Positions 13,601 through 24,500 of a stretch of 64,000 nucleotides of DNA are shown here, piece by piece (the first letter of the stretch is position 1; every line of letters starts with the position of its first letter). Origin of the DNA: Dermatophagoides farinae (lineage: Eukaryota; Arthropoda; Arachnida; Sarcoptiformes; Pyroglyphidae); NCBI RefSeq assembly GCF_024713945.1, contig NC_134678.1:310001-374000 (forward strand), in the 5' to 3' direction. The notes under the pieces were generated by a model that saw only the letters and a list, made by a program, of their open reading frames with translations, was not told the origin of the DNA and ran no database searches. A program made the translations under genes and the position numbers.

Positions 13601-15017
13601 TTGTTGTTTTTTTTTTGAATTTAGTTTTTTTCTTAATAATAAAAATTTTTCTTTCTCGTGCTCAAATAGTTGCATCAAATAAACAAAATATTCATATAAT
13701 TCGTAAACTGTTGATTGAACTTCGCGAAATTGTTGATAAATATCTATGTTGGGGCCGACCATTAGGTTCAACATCATTATGGGAACAACATTTACGTACT
13801 ATGGAAAGAATTTGTGAAATGACTGATGCTATTGAAATTATTCCGGTTTGTTTGTTTGAAAAAAAAATCAATATTCTGATTTTTTTCATTCTTTTTTTTC
13901 ATAGCCTGAACCTGGTGATGGAAAACCATCATGGTCAGAATTGCCAGAAGAATTAATACGTGAAATTCTATTACGTCTTTCTGATTATAAAGATTTAGAA
14001 CGTTCAGCACAAGCTTGTCAACGAATGAATTCATTATTGAATGAAGAGCAACATATCTGGAAACAGTTGGTTAAATATCATTTTACAAAAGATCAATTAC
14101 GTTGGGCATTACGAATGACAATAACTTCTGAATCGATCAATTTTAATAATAATCCACCGATAAACACAACCACCACCGCTACTACTAAACACAAATCAAC
14201 ACCAACGATGATGAATATTGAAATTGATCAAAATGCTGATCCGATAATTGAACAGAACAAATCGATTATAATAGATTGGGAACGTTTATTTCATTTGTTA
14301 CGAAAGTAAGTCATCGGATTTAATTTCATAATCAATTTTAATAATTATTTTAAACAACAAAAATTAGAAAATTTGGCCTAAAAGAAGAATATGCCGATTG
14401 TCTTTTCTTATGTCGTTATTGTCGTTGTCTTTTCTGGAAGGTTAGTAGTGATGGTTGTTTCTTTGTTTTTTTCGAATTTTAAAATTTTTTCCAAATCATT
14501 TTTTTGTTTCATATTTTCACAGTCAAAAAATCATCCATGTATCCTAGAGAATCCAGATCTTACACGACAAGTACTGGTAACATCACCAATAACTGGTTTT
14601 AAATCCACACAACATCAATATTCAACAAAATATCCAAGCAATTCAAATAATAATGAAAATCAACAACAACAACAACAACCATTAACAGCTATACTAAGAT
14701 CACGATCACTTGCTTTTAATCATAATAATACAAATAATAATCGTCGTCCACCATCTGGACATCGGCAGCAACAACAACAACAATTACCAAATGGACCGGT
14801 TATGGTACAGAATTTACCATTTTTCGAACATCCATTGGTTATTCAAAGGCAAAGACTTAATAATCATCAACAACCTGATAATAATCATGATCAAAATAAT
14901 GAACAAAATGCAAATGCGCAACAACAACAACAACAACCGAGTCAAACATCATTTCAAAAAGCACCATTGCATGTTCCTATAACACCACAGGCATTTTTGA
15001 AATTTTTTTCGCTTTAG
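10639..15017 (+). CDS. FBXO32: FBXO25/FBXO32 (atrogin) type F-box protein
   Basis: Six exons: 10639-10799, 12865-13592, 13670-13845, 13905-14305, 14368-14440, 14523-15017; about 677 residues. These proteins are substrate receptors of SCF ubiquitin ligases. The start MPFIGQDWRSPGE is nearly identical to vertebrate FBXO25/32. Exon 2 holds FYKLDFCNAIRDIRRFAYV and TSLSGNA, matching the family's 'FNRLDF..AI.D.RRF.Y'. Exon 4 holds the F-box, WSELPEELIREILLRLSDYK (about residues 362-405). Exon 5 gives the Cys-rich turn CLFLCRYCRCLFWK, and the protein ends ITPQAFLKFFSL like 'SPQDFINLFKF'. It is nearly twice the vertebrate length (about 355), because of a Ser/Pro/His-rich insert in exon 2 and an Asn/Gln-rich insert in exon 6. 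Intron 1 is about 2.1 kb, far longer than the others. FBXO25 and FBXO32 cannot be told apart here. Confidence 0.9.
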
Positions 15018-15476
15018 GTTTTTTTTCAATTTTCCTCGAATCTCTGTGTGTCAATGTTTGTGTGTGCGTGTGTTTAATCAATACATATGTTTTCTTTCTT
15101 TGTCTTTCTTTTATTGCATTATATATCACATACCTATACTTTCTTTGAATGAAAATATCATTTTTCTTTGTGATAAATTTTTTTTGTCTATCAATTAACA
15201 ACAAAACACTGAATATTATAATGGGGCAATAATGATGATAAATAAATCATATTGATATTGATCTGATGATATAAGAATGAAAATTAAAAATTTTGATTTT
15301 TGAATATATTAATTATCCGGAAAATAATTCAGTTAAAATTTAATTTTTTTTTTGAATTTGAATAAATCAATTTGAATTTGTCGACCAATTGATCAATGAT
15401 GACTGGATTTTTGTCGTTGTTTACGTTGTCGAACATTTGCTTTCCACCCGCGTTGAGAACTTTTCGAATCGAATCT
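15018..15476. other. Tail-to-tail spacer, F-box gene and secreted repeat gene
   Basis: About 460 bp between two convergent stops, so it must hold both 3' UTRs. The stretch from about 15260 to 15340, just past the minus-strand gene, resembles that past its sister (about 17500-17580). Both have 'tctgatga', an A/T-rich block, then TCCGGAAAA followed by AATAATTCA. The similarity indicates that the duplicated segment included the 3' flank. Confidence 0.55.
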
Positions 15477-16579
15477 TTAATCATCTTTGCTCCCAGACTT
15501 TTTTCCAGATTTTTTCCCTGATTTTTCACCATCACTATTATCATTGGATTTACCACCAGATTCTCCCCCGGATTTTCCACCATCACTTTCATCGCAATCT
15601 TCATCGCCAACCAATTGTGATAAGCCACCCAATAAACCATTCCTACCAGATTCTCCCCCGGATTTTCCACCATTGGATTTACCACCAGATCCTCCCCCGC
15701 TAAGCAATTGTGATAAGCCACCCAATAAACCATTTTCACCAGATTCTCCCCCGCTAACCAATTGCGATAAGCCACCCAATAAACCATCTCCACCAGATCC
15801 TCCCCCGCTAACCAATTGTGTTAAGCCACCCAATAAACCATCTCCACCAGATTTTCCCCCGGATTTTCCACCTTCGCTATTACCATTGGATTTACCACCA
15901 GATCCTCCCCCGCTAACCAATTGTGTTAAGCCACCCAATAAACCATCTCCAGATTCTCCCCCGCTAACCAATTGCGATAAGCCACCCAATAAACCATCTC
16001 CAGATCCTCCCCCGCTAACCAATTGCGATAAGCCACCCAATAAACCATCTCCACCAGATTTTCCCCCGGATTTTCCACCATCGCTATTACCATTGGATTT
16101 ACCACCAGATCCTCCTGCGCTAACCAATTGTGATAAGCCACCCAATAAACCATCTCCAGATTCTCCCCCGGTAACCAATTGTGTTAAGTCGCCCAATAAA
16201 CCATCTCCACCAGATTTTCCCCCGCTAATTAATTGTGATAATTCACTCAATAAACCACTTCCTTTCCCGTTAGATCCAGCAATAGATGAACCGATTTTAG
16301 CCCCCACCAAACAACCAGCTATACCGCCAAGAATTCCATTCATACTACCACCACTACTTTTGCCACCTTCACTTCCTACAATGAATTCAAACAAATAAAA
16401 TCCAATCAATAATTAATAAATTTCAAAGAATAAGTTATAAATTGATCGATTAAATTGAAAAAAAAAATTATACCAGATGATTGGTTAGCTCCAGATTTTC
16501 CATTCACCGATAATGTAATCGATGATATAAGCAAAATGCCAATGAATGAACGAGTTGACAAGATATTCATAATGATCAT
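15477..16579 (-). CDS. Secreted glycine-zipper repeat protein A
   Basis: Two exons on the minus strand (16579-16474, 16375-15477); about 334 residues. I do not recognise a named family. A signal peptide (start MIIMNILSTRSFIGILLIS, ending near VNG) is followed after a phase-1 intron by a glycine-zipper segment, GILGGIAGCLVGAKIGSSIA. Then come about ten units of LLGGLSQLVSGG type joined by Gly/Ser/Lys linkers, and a basic/acidic tail ending KKSGSKDD. The repeat LLGGL(S/T)QLV is hydrophobic and the linkers flexible, like structural or adhesive secretions; this is inference. The sister gene at 17642-18370 has the same signal peptide and zipper. A TATA box lies about 90 bp upstream of the start. 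The antisense strand is open but Pro-rich, a shadow of the GGX codons. Confidence 0.8.
15600..16260 (-). repeat. Coding tandem array of LLGGLSQLV units
   Basis: About ten imperfect units of 48-105 bp lie inside secreted protein A. Short units (core plus GGGSGDG-type linker) alternate with long units carrying an added GGKSNGNSxGGKSGGKSGG linker. Three long linkers recur about every third unit, which suggests that blocks of three were duplicated. Confidence 0.8.
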
Positions 16580-17641
16580 TTTGTGTGGTGATTTTTTTTA
16601 AAATCAAAATTTCGGTTATAGAAATGAAAGATTCGAATATATTTCAGATACATACATTCGATCGGTTTTTATACAAATTTCATTCTCAAATATTTCATAT
16701 TTCAATATCAATATTTCATTCTCATCATCATCATCACCATCAATTGACAAAGTAATTAGTTATGGATTAATTTATTATGGTAATCGATTGTTGAATTGTT
16801 TTGTAATCGAAATCATTTTCAATCAATCACTTATTATTATGGAAACGGAACAATAATTTCATTTTTTTCCAATGAATTTATCCTCTATTTTGCTGTCGAT
16901 GATGAATGAAATCGCCATCATCATATTTATCAATTAAATCACGTTCATTTTGGATCATGATCTATGTGATCACACACACGAGCGATGATTAAAAATTCAT
17001 GAGATAACAACGACAATGATGGGCTTTTGATATTTGGATAAACAAACCAAAAAAAAAAATTCAAAATTTATTAATTTCAAATTCAATTCGATTTTATGTC
17101 ATTAGAACGTTAGCAAACCTATCAATTTTCAATGTTTTAATGTTTGATGTTATGTCCGTAGTATAAGCTATCTCCTTTTCTTTGTGCAGGTTTCTGTGGT
17201 TAAACCCTCAACAAATTGAAAAAAACACATGGTTTTATGATTCGTTATTGGTTACAATATCTATCTATCAATGGATACGAGTTGTAGACCAAATCATAGT
17301 TGCCGGAGTCATATCTTTTAAAAACATTATCTTATCATAAGAATTTGTTATCATTCCACATGTGACAGATGGCCACTTATCAAGAAAAATCGACATTCAC
17401 TGTTGTTGTTAATTAACGGTGGCCGAAAATATTCAAATATCCGTTCTATGATACACATTACTGAACAAGGATTTATGAAATAACGAATTAATGATTGAAT
17501 CTGATGACATAGGATTATTTAAGAATTAAAATTCTGAATTTATTTTTATTTTCCGGAAAAAAATAATTCAATTGACAATTGATGATCAATGCCAGAATAC
17601 GGCATTATTTTTGTTGTTGTTGAACATTAATTATTTTTTTT
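16580..17641. other. Spacer between the two secreted repeat genes
   Basis: About 1.06 kb. The left end is the promoter of gene A (TATA near 16670); the right end is the 3' UTR of gene B. I see no third gene copy between them. The remainder is AT-rich with CA and CAT runs. Confidence 0.55.
16666..16673 (-). promoter_or_regulatory. TATA box of secreted gene A
   Basis: TATAAAAA on the minus strand, about 90 bp upstream of the start codon. The flank CGATCGAATGT upstream of it is shared with the sister gene, so the core promoter was duplicated too. Confidence 0.55.
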
Positions 17642-18370
17642 TCATTTTTTCAGAAATTTTTGAAGTATACTCAATATATCACCGGATTGACCACCACTTT
17701 GGCCTTTGCTACCGGATTGACCACCACTTTGGCCTTTGCTACCGGATTGACCACCACTTTGGCCTTTGCTACCGGATTGACCGTCACTTTGGCCTTTGCT
17801 ACCGGATTGACCGCCACTTTGGCCTTTGCTACCAGATTGACCGCTGGAACCACTACCACCACCAATTATTTGTGATAAACCAGGAAAAAGTTGGGAACCA
17901 ATTTTCATTATTTCGGATTGACCACCACTTTGGCTACTTTTGCCACTTTGGCCTTGGCTACCGGATTGACTGCTCGAAGAACCTTGGCTACTGGAACCAC
18001 CACCCAAAAGAGATGAACCAATAAAATGACCTATTTCCGCTCCAATAAGCCCGCCAGCCAAAGTGCCAATAAAACCACCTATTTTACTACCATCACCACC
18101 TACAATGAATTGTAAACAAAATCCAATAATTAATAAATTTCATCATTCAAAAAAAACCAATACCTTTACCACCACCACCAATCAATTCACCATCTTTATA
18201 AATGAGAAAAAAATCGATTATAAATTAGATTAAATTGAAAAAAATTCAAACAAAAAAATCATACCAAATATTTGGCCAAGTCCAAGTGAATTGCCATTTA
18301 CCGACAATGTAATCGTCGAAGATATAAGCAAAATGCCTATGAATAAACGTGTAGACAAAATTTTCATCAT
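17642..18370 (-). CDS. Secreted glycine-zipper repeat protein B
   Basis: Three exons on the minus strand: 18370-18265, 18193-18164 (30 nt) and 18099-17642; about 197 residues. The start MMKILSTRLFIGILLISSTI is a signal peptide nearly identical to that of the upstream-lying sister gene. The 30-nt exon adds DGELIGGGGK. Exon 3 opens with a glycine zipper, GGFIGTLAGGLIGAEIGHFI, parallel to the one in the sister. A Ser/Gln/Gly-rich region follows, then five copies of GSKGQSGGQS, ending ILSILQKFLKK. All junctions are in phase 1 and keep frame. The repeats differ from the LLGGLSQLV units of gene A, so the repeat part has diverged faster than the N-terminal half. The function is unknown; secretion is inferred from the signal peptide. 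The second Met at 18367 is an equally possible start. Confidence 0.8.
17681..17830 (-). repeat. Five 30-bp coding tandem repeats
   Basis: Five near-identical 30-bp units, each encoding GSKGQS(G/D)GQS in secreted protein B. The first three are identical and the fourth and fifth differ by one or two bases, so the array expanded recently. Confidence 0.9.
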
Positions 18371-19086
18371 TTTTTTGTTCGTTAATTCAAAAGTGATTTT
18401 AATGATTGAAAGTTTGCAAATCACAAATCATAATCCAACAGCTTACATTCGATTCGTTTTTATATATTAGTTTCTCGAACAGGTTGCATCATTATCAATC
18501 AATCAATCGCTTATTATGGAAACTGAACAATAATTTTTCCAATTAATTCATCACATTGTCTATTGTTGATCATAGATAAATTCAATTGAATCACGAATCA
18601 CGTTCCTTATGGATCACTATGATACACACACACACAATCGATCAACAATGCACATGGTGATGATTCTTGGGATTTAACATTTAAATTTTTTCAAATTTGG
18701 CCATTTTCAATTTCGATTCACTTTCCCGGTAAAGGTTCGTTTTTGGTTTGATGAAATAAAAAATTTTCCTGTCTTATCAATGTTTTGATTTCCAATGAAA
18801 AAAATATTCATTCATGTATCCATTATGATTCGTGAGCGTCACCGGGGTTTCAAATCTAAACAAAAAAAATCACAATAATCAATAGAAAAATAACAACAAC
18901 AGTCGAATCCTTTTCATGTGAATCATTTTTTTGTATAATTTGAATCAACACAATTTGTAATGTACTATATGAATAGAGCTACGTGGATCAAGAGTGAGAG
19001 ATTGTTTTGATTATTGAAAATTGTGAATTTTTCAAATCGACGGATTGTAAAATTGTTAATTTAAAAAACACCAAAACATAATAATT
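18371..19086. other. Divergent spacer, secreted gene B and MED8
   Basis: About 715 bp between divergent starts. The left 100 bp is the TATA promoter of secreted gene B. The right end has no obvious TATA box, as expected for a housekeeping gene such as MED8. Confidence 0.55.
18457..18466 (-). promoter_or_regulatory. TATA box of secreted gene B
   Basis: TATATAAAAA on the minus strand about 90 bp before the start codon. It has the same spacing and similar flank (CGAATCGAATGT) as the TATA box of gene A. Confidence 0.55.
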
Positions 19087-19806
19087 ATGGATCGTGAAGA
19101 TCGTCAATTTGAAATGGTTCTGGATTCATTGCTTCAACGAAGCCAAGATCTAATGAAAGCATTATCATTATTCATGAATCGTATCGACAATGAACAATTG
19201 GAATATAATCATTATGCTGATGCTTTTGCTTCATTTCAAGGTTATATAAAGAATATTCTTAAAGTGGTGCGATTACAAAGTCAAAATTTGGCTATACGAA
19301 CAGTATTTCCATTGAAATTGGCACCAAATGATGATGAAATGTTAATTAATGCCACAGAAGGGCGTCTTCGTTCATTGAATCATGATACGGCACCAATATA
19401 TCTACGAACAAAATTGGAACCTGAACTAGAGAATCGATTAAATCTATTTTCAACCAAAGGAAATTCCATTAATAATGATCAAGCACAGAAACAAATCCAG
19501 ACCGCCAACAAAATAAGTCAGAATATGGTTGATTTGATTCGAAGCCATAAAGAAGAATGGGAAAATGATAGCCGTAATCCAATGCCACAGACATATTTAC
19601 AAACGGATACATATCAATTATCTGCTGCTATATTCAATGGTAAAGGTTTACGATCTGGTGCGGATATGATTTCATTGGGACAACAAAAAACAGGAGTTGC
19701 AAGTCCAACAACAACAACAACTGGTCAACGAAATGCACCAGGAAAAGCACAGCCAAGTATCAAGACACAAATCAAAGCCGCAACATCAATTCATCCATAT
19801 CGTTGA
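19087..19806 (+). CDS. MED8: Mediator complex subunit 8
   Basis: A single exon of 239 residues; human MED8 is 268. MED8 sits in the head module of Mediator, which links transcription factors to RNA polymerase II. The start MDREDRQFEMVLDSLLQRSQ follows the family's 'REEKQLE..LD.LL'. The block TEGRLRSLNHDTAPIYLRTK matches the family's 'TEGR...HE..P..LRTK.DPE'. AQKQIQTANKISQNM matches the QKQIQ.LNK helix, and TDTYQLSAAIFNGKGLR matches 'TDTNAL..AV.FGKGL'. The tail PSIKTQIKAATSIHPYR matches the human C-terminus 'SGIKTNIKSASMHPYQ'. AATAAA at 19940-19945 is a good poly(A) signal. It is tail-to-tail with the propeptide-like gene ending at 20024. Confidence 0.93.
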   Translation: MDREDRQFEMVLDSLLQRSQDLMKALSLFMNRIDNEQLEYNHYADAFASFQGYIKNILKVVRLQSQNLAIRTVFPLKLAPNDDEMLINATEGRLRSLNHDTAPIYLRTKLEPELENRLNLFSTKGNSINNDQAQKQIQTANKISQNMVDLIRSHKEEWENDSRNPMPQTYLQTDTYQLSAAIFNGKGLRSGADMISLGQQKTGVASPTTTTTGQRNAPGKAQPSIKTQIKAATSIHPYR

Positions 19807-19939
19807 ATGGTAAATCGTTTTCAAAAAAAAAAAAAAATTTAATCGACAAAAAAATTTTCCAATTATGTATGATAAAAATATACAATTAATGTGAATCATT
19901 GTAAAGATTCAATGTTTTAAAATTTGATGTAAATCGATG

Positions 19940-19945
19940 AATAAA
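19940..19945 (+). terminator. Poly(A) signal of MED8
   Basis: AATAAA about 135 bp after the MED8 stop codon, followed by an A-rich stretch. Confidence 0.6.
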
Positions 19946-20023
19946 AATTATGAAAAAAAACCGGGATAATAATGAAATCAGTGAAATAAATGAGCCAATT
20001 GAATCCATTCATTCTTTTCTCTG

Positions 20024-21587
20024 TCAATCAATCGATTGTTCATTCGTCGTCATATTATTAATCATAGATGATGGAGACATTATCTGTGTATCTTGTGTAT
20101 CATCTTTTGCAACTTCCATTGTCATTAGGTCCAATGTTGGATAATATAAACGACGATGATGATTATTATTATTATTGGTAAATAATGAATCAGATGTTTT
20201 GTTTGGATTTGTCATGATATTTTTTCCATATAATTCCGCTAGATTCGGTATCGGTAATACGGTATCTAATAGAAACGAAAAAAAAATCCAGAATTTTTAA
20301 CAGTAATCAATACAGAATTCATTCTTCTAACCTGAACAATTCATTTGATGAATAAATCGAAATGGTGAAATTCGATTACTAACACTATCATTCACACGGA
20401 TCATAAGACCATAATTTGGTAATTGATTTTGCCAATCATTAATAACGCTTTGAACATTGAAATCAATGTGGCCACGATAAAAACCGGGTATGATTCGACG
20501 ATCAACTAGCCGAATATTGGCTGTAATCATATCCATTTTTGAATGGGGAAAAAAATTTGAATTGAAATAATTTCCAAACATCAAATGATTTAGCCTGCTT
20601 ACCATGACAATTACGTTTTAATGGTGGTACATATTGATATAATGAAATGATTAGTTTATTAGTTTCACAATTTGATAACATCATCTCCGAATAATCACCA
20701 TTATCTAGATCGAAAATCAAAAAAAAAACGAAATATTTAAAACGAAAAATCGGTAAAATGTACTTTTCAAATACATTTACCATTTTTTACACGACGACCA
20801 CAAGGTCCATCAAACACGAATAAACGTAATTTAGCCCACATTACCGTTATATGTGTTCGTGAATCCGGTAATTTTGGTATAATTAAATCAAAATAAAGTT
20901 TCATTTCCATTTTTTCATTTTCATTCTTTTTTTGATGTTGTTCATCATCATTGTTTTGTAAAATATCCAAAATAGTCATATCGCATGTTGGATAAAAACT
21001 TTGTAAACGTTGTGCATAAACTTCCGAAGACGATGATGATAATGATGATGATGATGACGAGGATGATCGAACATTATTGTCGTTCCTGTCAATGTTTGTC
21101 TGATCGAATATGGGCATTTTTGGTGTTGGTGATCCATTATTCTGTTCCATCACTTGTTTAATCTGCACAACATCAGCATTTAATGATGAAGCTGTAACAT
21201 TCGCTACTGGTGGTGTACGACCAGCCAATAATATTTGCATCAATTGTTCACGTATAAAATTCAGATGATTTTGTTTAACCCTTTGATTTCAATTAGAAAA
21301 AAAATGATAATGAAAGTCATTAATCAAATCAAAATGGCATACCTTTCACGTGCTAAAATTCTTTCTTGTTCCATTTGTTGTGTATCAATAATCGGTGGCA
21401 TTGTTGTTGTTGTTGTTTGTTGGTAATTTGGTGTAATATTTGCCACCTGAACACTACCATTGCCAAATACTCGAAGTGATACCATTGTTGATGATGATGA
21501 TTGTGTTTCAAGATGATCATTAGCAGCATTGGCTATGATTAATGATGATGATGATAATAGCCAGATTAGATAGATTAATAAAATCAT
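20024..21587 (-). CDS. Secreted TGF-beta propeptide-like protein without ligand domain
   Basis: Five exons on the minus strand: 21587-21343, 21280-20781, 20704-20603, 20520-20332, 20265-20024; 425 residues. The start MILLIYLIWLLSSSSLIIA is a signal peptide. RVKQNHLNFIREQLMQILLA followed by GRTPPVANVT resembles the first helix of TGF-beta family propeptides ('..eaIk.qILskL.l..pPnvt'). ANIRLVDRRIIPGFYRGHID and then FNVQSVINDWQNQLPNYGLM resemble the propeptide arm ('..W..fdVt..v..Wl....n.GL.i'). After MNCSD the last exon is polar and Asn-rich and ends NMTTNEQSID. It has no RXXR cleavage site and none of the cystine-knot cysteines of a mature ligand. MED8 lies 217 bp beyond, so no hidden ligand exon fits directly downstream. 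The family call rests on remembered patterns; the function is unknown. Confidence 0.6.
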
Positions 21588-24500
21588 GATGATTACGTAG
21601 ATTATGAATAAAATGTAAAGATGATACAATTTCAGCTATTTTAACAAAAAAAAATCTGATTAGTCAATTTTTAAAAAATTGTTACAAAATAAATCTTGTT
21701 AAAAGTTAGTTTTTCAGAAATAACAAAAAAAAACCTTTACCCAAAGTAAACAAAAAAAATTAAACAAGAGAATAATTTAAATTTTGATTGATTGTCAATT
21801 CGGTGTCATCGATGGTCAATTCATTCGAACAATAAATTGATTTCGGAATGAGTGCAATTATTGTATAAAACACTCGAATATAATCAATTTGAAAAAAAAT
21901 TTCACATTCATTTTCGTTTGAAAATGAATTCGTTTCATAGTAAATGTTATGTGTTCCAGTCACAAAATTACCCATTTATAAAATGAAGAATTTAATTTTT
22001 TCATCATTGAATTATCATCATTTGATGTGATGATTTCATTACCATCATCATCATCATCATCATCATAATAATAATCATTATCGATAGACAAGCTAATTTT
22101 TTCGCTTCTTTCTTTTCCTTTTCTTCTTTCTGATTTGCATTCTGATTCTGTTCCAATCAAACATTGTTGTTTATAATTTAATAAATTCTTATTAGATCGA
22201 TGACCATCACATGTTGATTCGAATGGTTTTGAAATTTTCATCATTGAGATCAAAGTTTTTATTGTCATTTTTCTTCTTCTTTATATATATATTGTTTAAA
22301 TGACAAAAACAAAATATTTTGATGATAAGAATTCAAAGATTCAGGAATTCAAAGATTTGATGATGATGACTAACACACATTTCCAAACAACAGCAGCCAT
22401 CAACTGTTATAGACTTGGGATTGACAATGACAATGGCGAAGAAAAAATTGAATGAAGGAAACCAAAAAAAAAAAAAAAAAACAGAAAACGAAGACGACGT
22501 TGATGATGATAATTATGACGACAACGATGATGATAATGATGGTGGCGATAATTATGGAGGAATGAATGTCAAAAAAAAAAAAAACAGAAAACGAAGACGA
22601 AGAGGAATGCAATTACTAGTCTACAGGAGACGATTCTAAAAAAATCATTTTTTTTCAGTAATAAATAAACACAAACCAAAGAAAATGAATAAGCAAATTT
22701 CTTTGGAATGTAATAAATTGTGTACTTGTTTTCGTTGTCTGAATTTCTGATGAATAAACCACAAAACACACACACACACACAAATTATCTTGATAATTGA
22801 ATATATAATTGTTTCGAGTGCAATATATAAAATGAAAAAAAAAATTCTAAGAAATTTTACACACACACATACACAGGAAGTTTCTTTGTAAATTTCACTT
22901 TAGAAAACAAAACAACAAAAAAAAAAATTCGAACGTTAATGTAATATATTTCAATTCATCATCATCATTTGAATTGAATGACAAAAAAAAATGACACAAA
23001 AATATGATGAAAAAACAAACAAAACAAACAAAACAACAACAAAAATGAAAATTGTCTGCCAATTTTTTCTTAATGACTATTCTATTTAGTGTAGCGACTT
23101 TTTTTTGTTGTTGTTGCTGCTAATGATCGATGACCACCGTCAAGTGATTGTGTGTATGTGTGTGTGGTTATGTATCATTTATTCATTTTAAAATAAAGAT
23201 TCTTTAAATGCAAAAAAAGTCAAAAAAAACTGCCGAATATTTCAAAAAAAAAGTTTCTTATTTTTTTTTTTGTTCCTTCTTTTTCAAATCCCAGACAACA
23301 ACAGCAGATCATCATCGTCAGCCAACAAGAACATCTTACAGGCAACAAAACAAAACAACAAAAATAAAACAGTATCAGTAATGCAATAGCACACTGTTTT
23401 TCATTCTGTTTCCCTTTTCTTCTTCTTCTTCGAACAGCTAAATATCTACACACACACACACACATTCTTAGACGATCATCATGATGATTAAAAAGCTCCA
23501 AGTTTCGATTTTCTTCATCATCATCATCATTATTATTATTGAATGAAAAAAAAGAGTTTAGCGCCTACCAAAATACTTATATGATAAAGACGATAATGGA
23601 TACTGGTGATCATCATCAAGAAAAAGAAACGAAAGAAAAATTACAAAGATTTGAATCTAGATTTTCAAATAAAACGAAACGAAACGAAACAAGTCCAACC
23701 GTCCAAAACACACTGATACACGGATAATCCATTATCTTTGTCAATATTGGCTTTTCAAAAAATAAATTGGTTCAGATGATTGGAAATTACAATTTTCAAG
23801 AAAAACAGTGAAGAAAAGAAAAATAAATAAATGTTTGCAAAAAAAAAATTGGGGGAAGGGTTGAACGTCTCTACAAAGTGAATAATTATAATCAACGATT
23901 GCAATTAACGAAGAAGAAGAAGAAGAAAATTCTTATTAAAAATGGCCAGGTTTCATAATCGAATCAGGAATGGCTTGTCGAATTTCCAATGTCGATGGTA
24001 AATTATTATCATTTTCTCCACTTGGTATGTATTTTTTTTTTCTTGATGAAAAAAAATGTCAATAACACACTAATTTTTTTTTATTGTTGTTGCTTGTTTT
24101 ATCCAGTTTTTTTTCACCCAAAATAAATGTGTTATCCTATCTGTCAATGGACAGAAAACGATGATGATAATCATTCAGATTTTCTCACCCCACCAATATA
24201 TATTCTATGTGTGGTAATTTGTCATTTTTTTTTGATAAAACAAAATTCTCTTCATCATCATATTCTTAGCAATGAAAAAAAGTTTCCCACTTTTTTTTAT
24301 TTATTTATCCTGAATGAGAGAGAGAGAGAGAGAAGAGGAAAAAAATCTGATTGTTATTAATGAATAATTATAACCATTTTCATCGTCTGGTTTTTTTTTC
24401 ATTTAAGTGTGTGTGTTCGGGATCATCGTTACCATCAACAACAACAACAACAACATCATGGTCGTCTTCATTATTTTAATCATCGTCATCGTCTCGCCAT

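Noticed and set aside
15487-16398. A 303-codon Pro/Ser-rich frame on the plus strand
   Set aside because: It is the antisense of the Gly/Ser-repeat secreted gene. The minus strand has a signal peptide, intron, TATA box and a sister gene; the plus frame has none of these.
17681-17830. Regular 30-bp repeats suggesting a CRISPR array
   Set aside because: The units are contiguous without spacers, lie in a spliced eukaryotic gene and encode protein repeats.
17572-18024. Plus-strand repeat frames (RIDHHFGLCY and TTTLAFATGL types)
   Set aside because: Shadows of the 30-bp repeat array of secreted gene B, which stays open in several frames because its unit is a multiple of three.
21760-21975. A 71-codon minus-strand frame overlapping the end of the doubtful 102-codon frame
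   Set aside because: No splice pair joins the two frames without an early stop, and no family was recognised.
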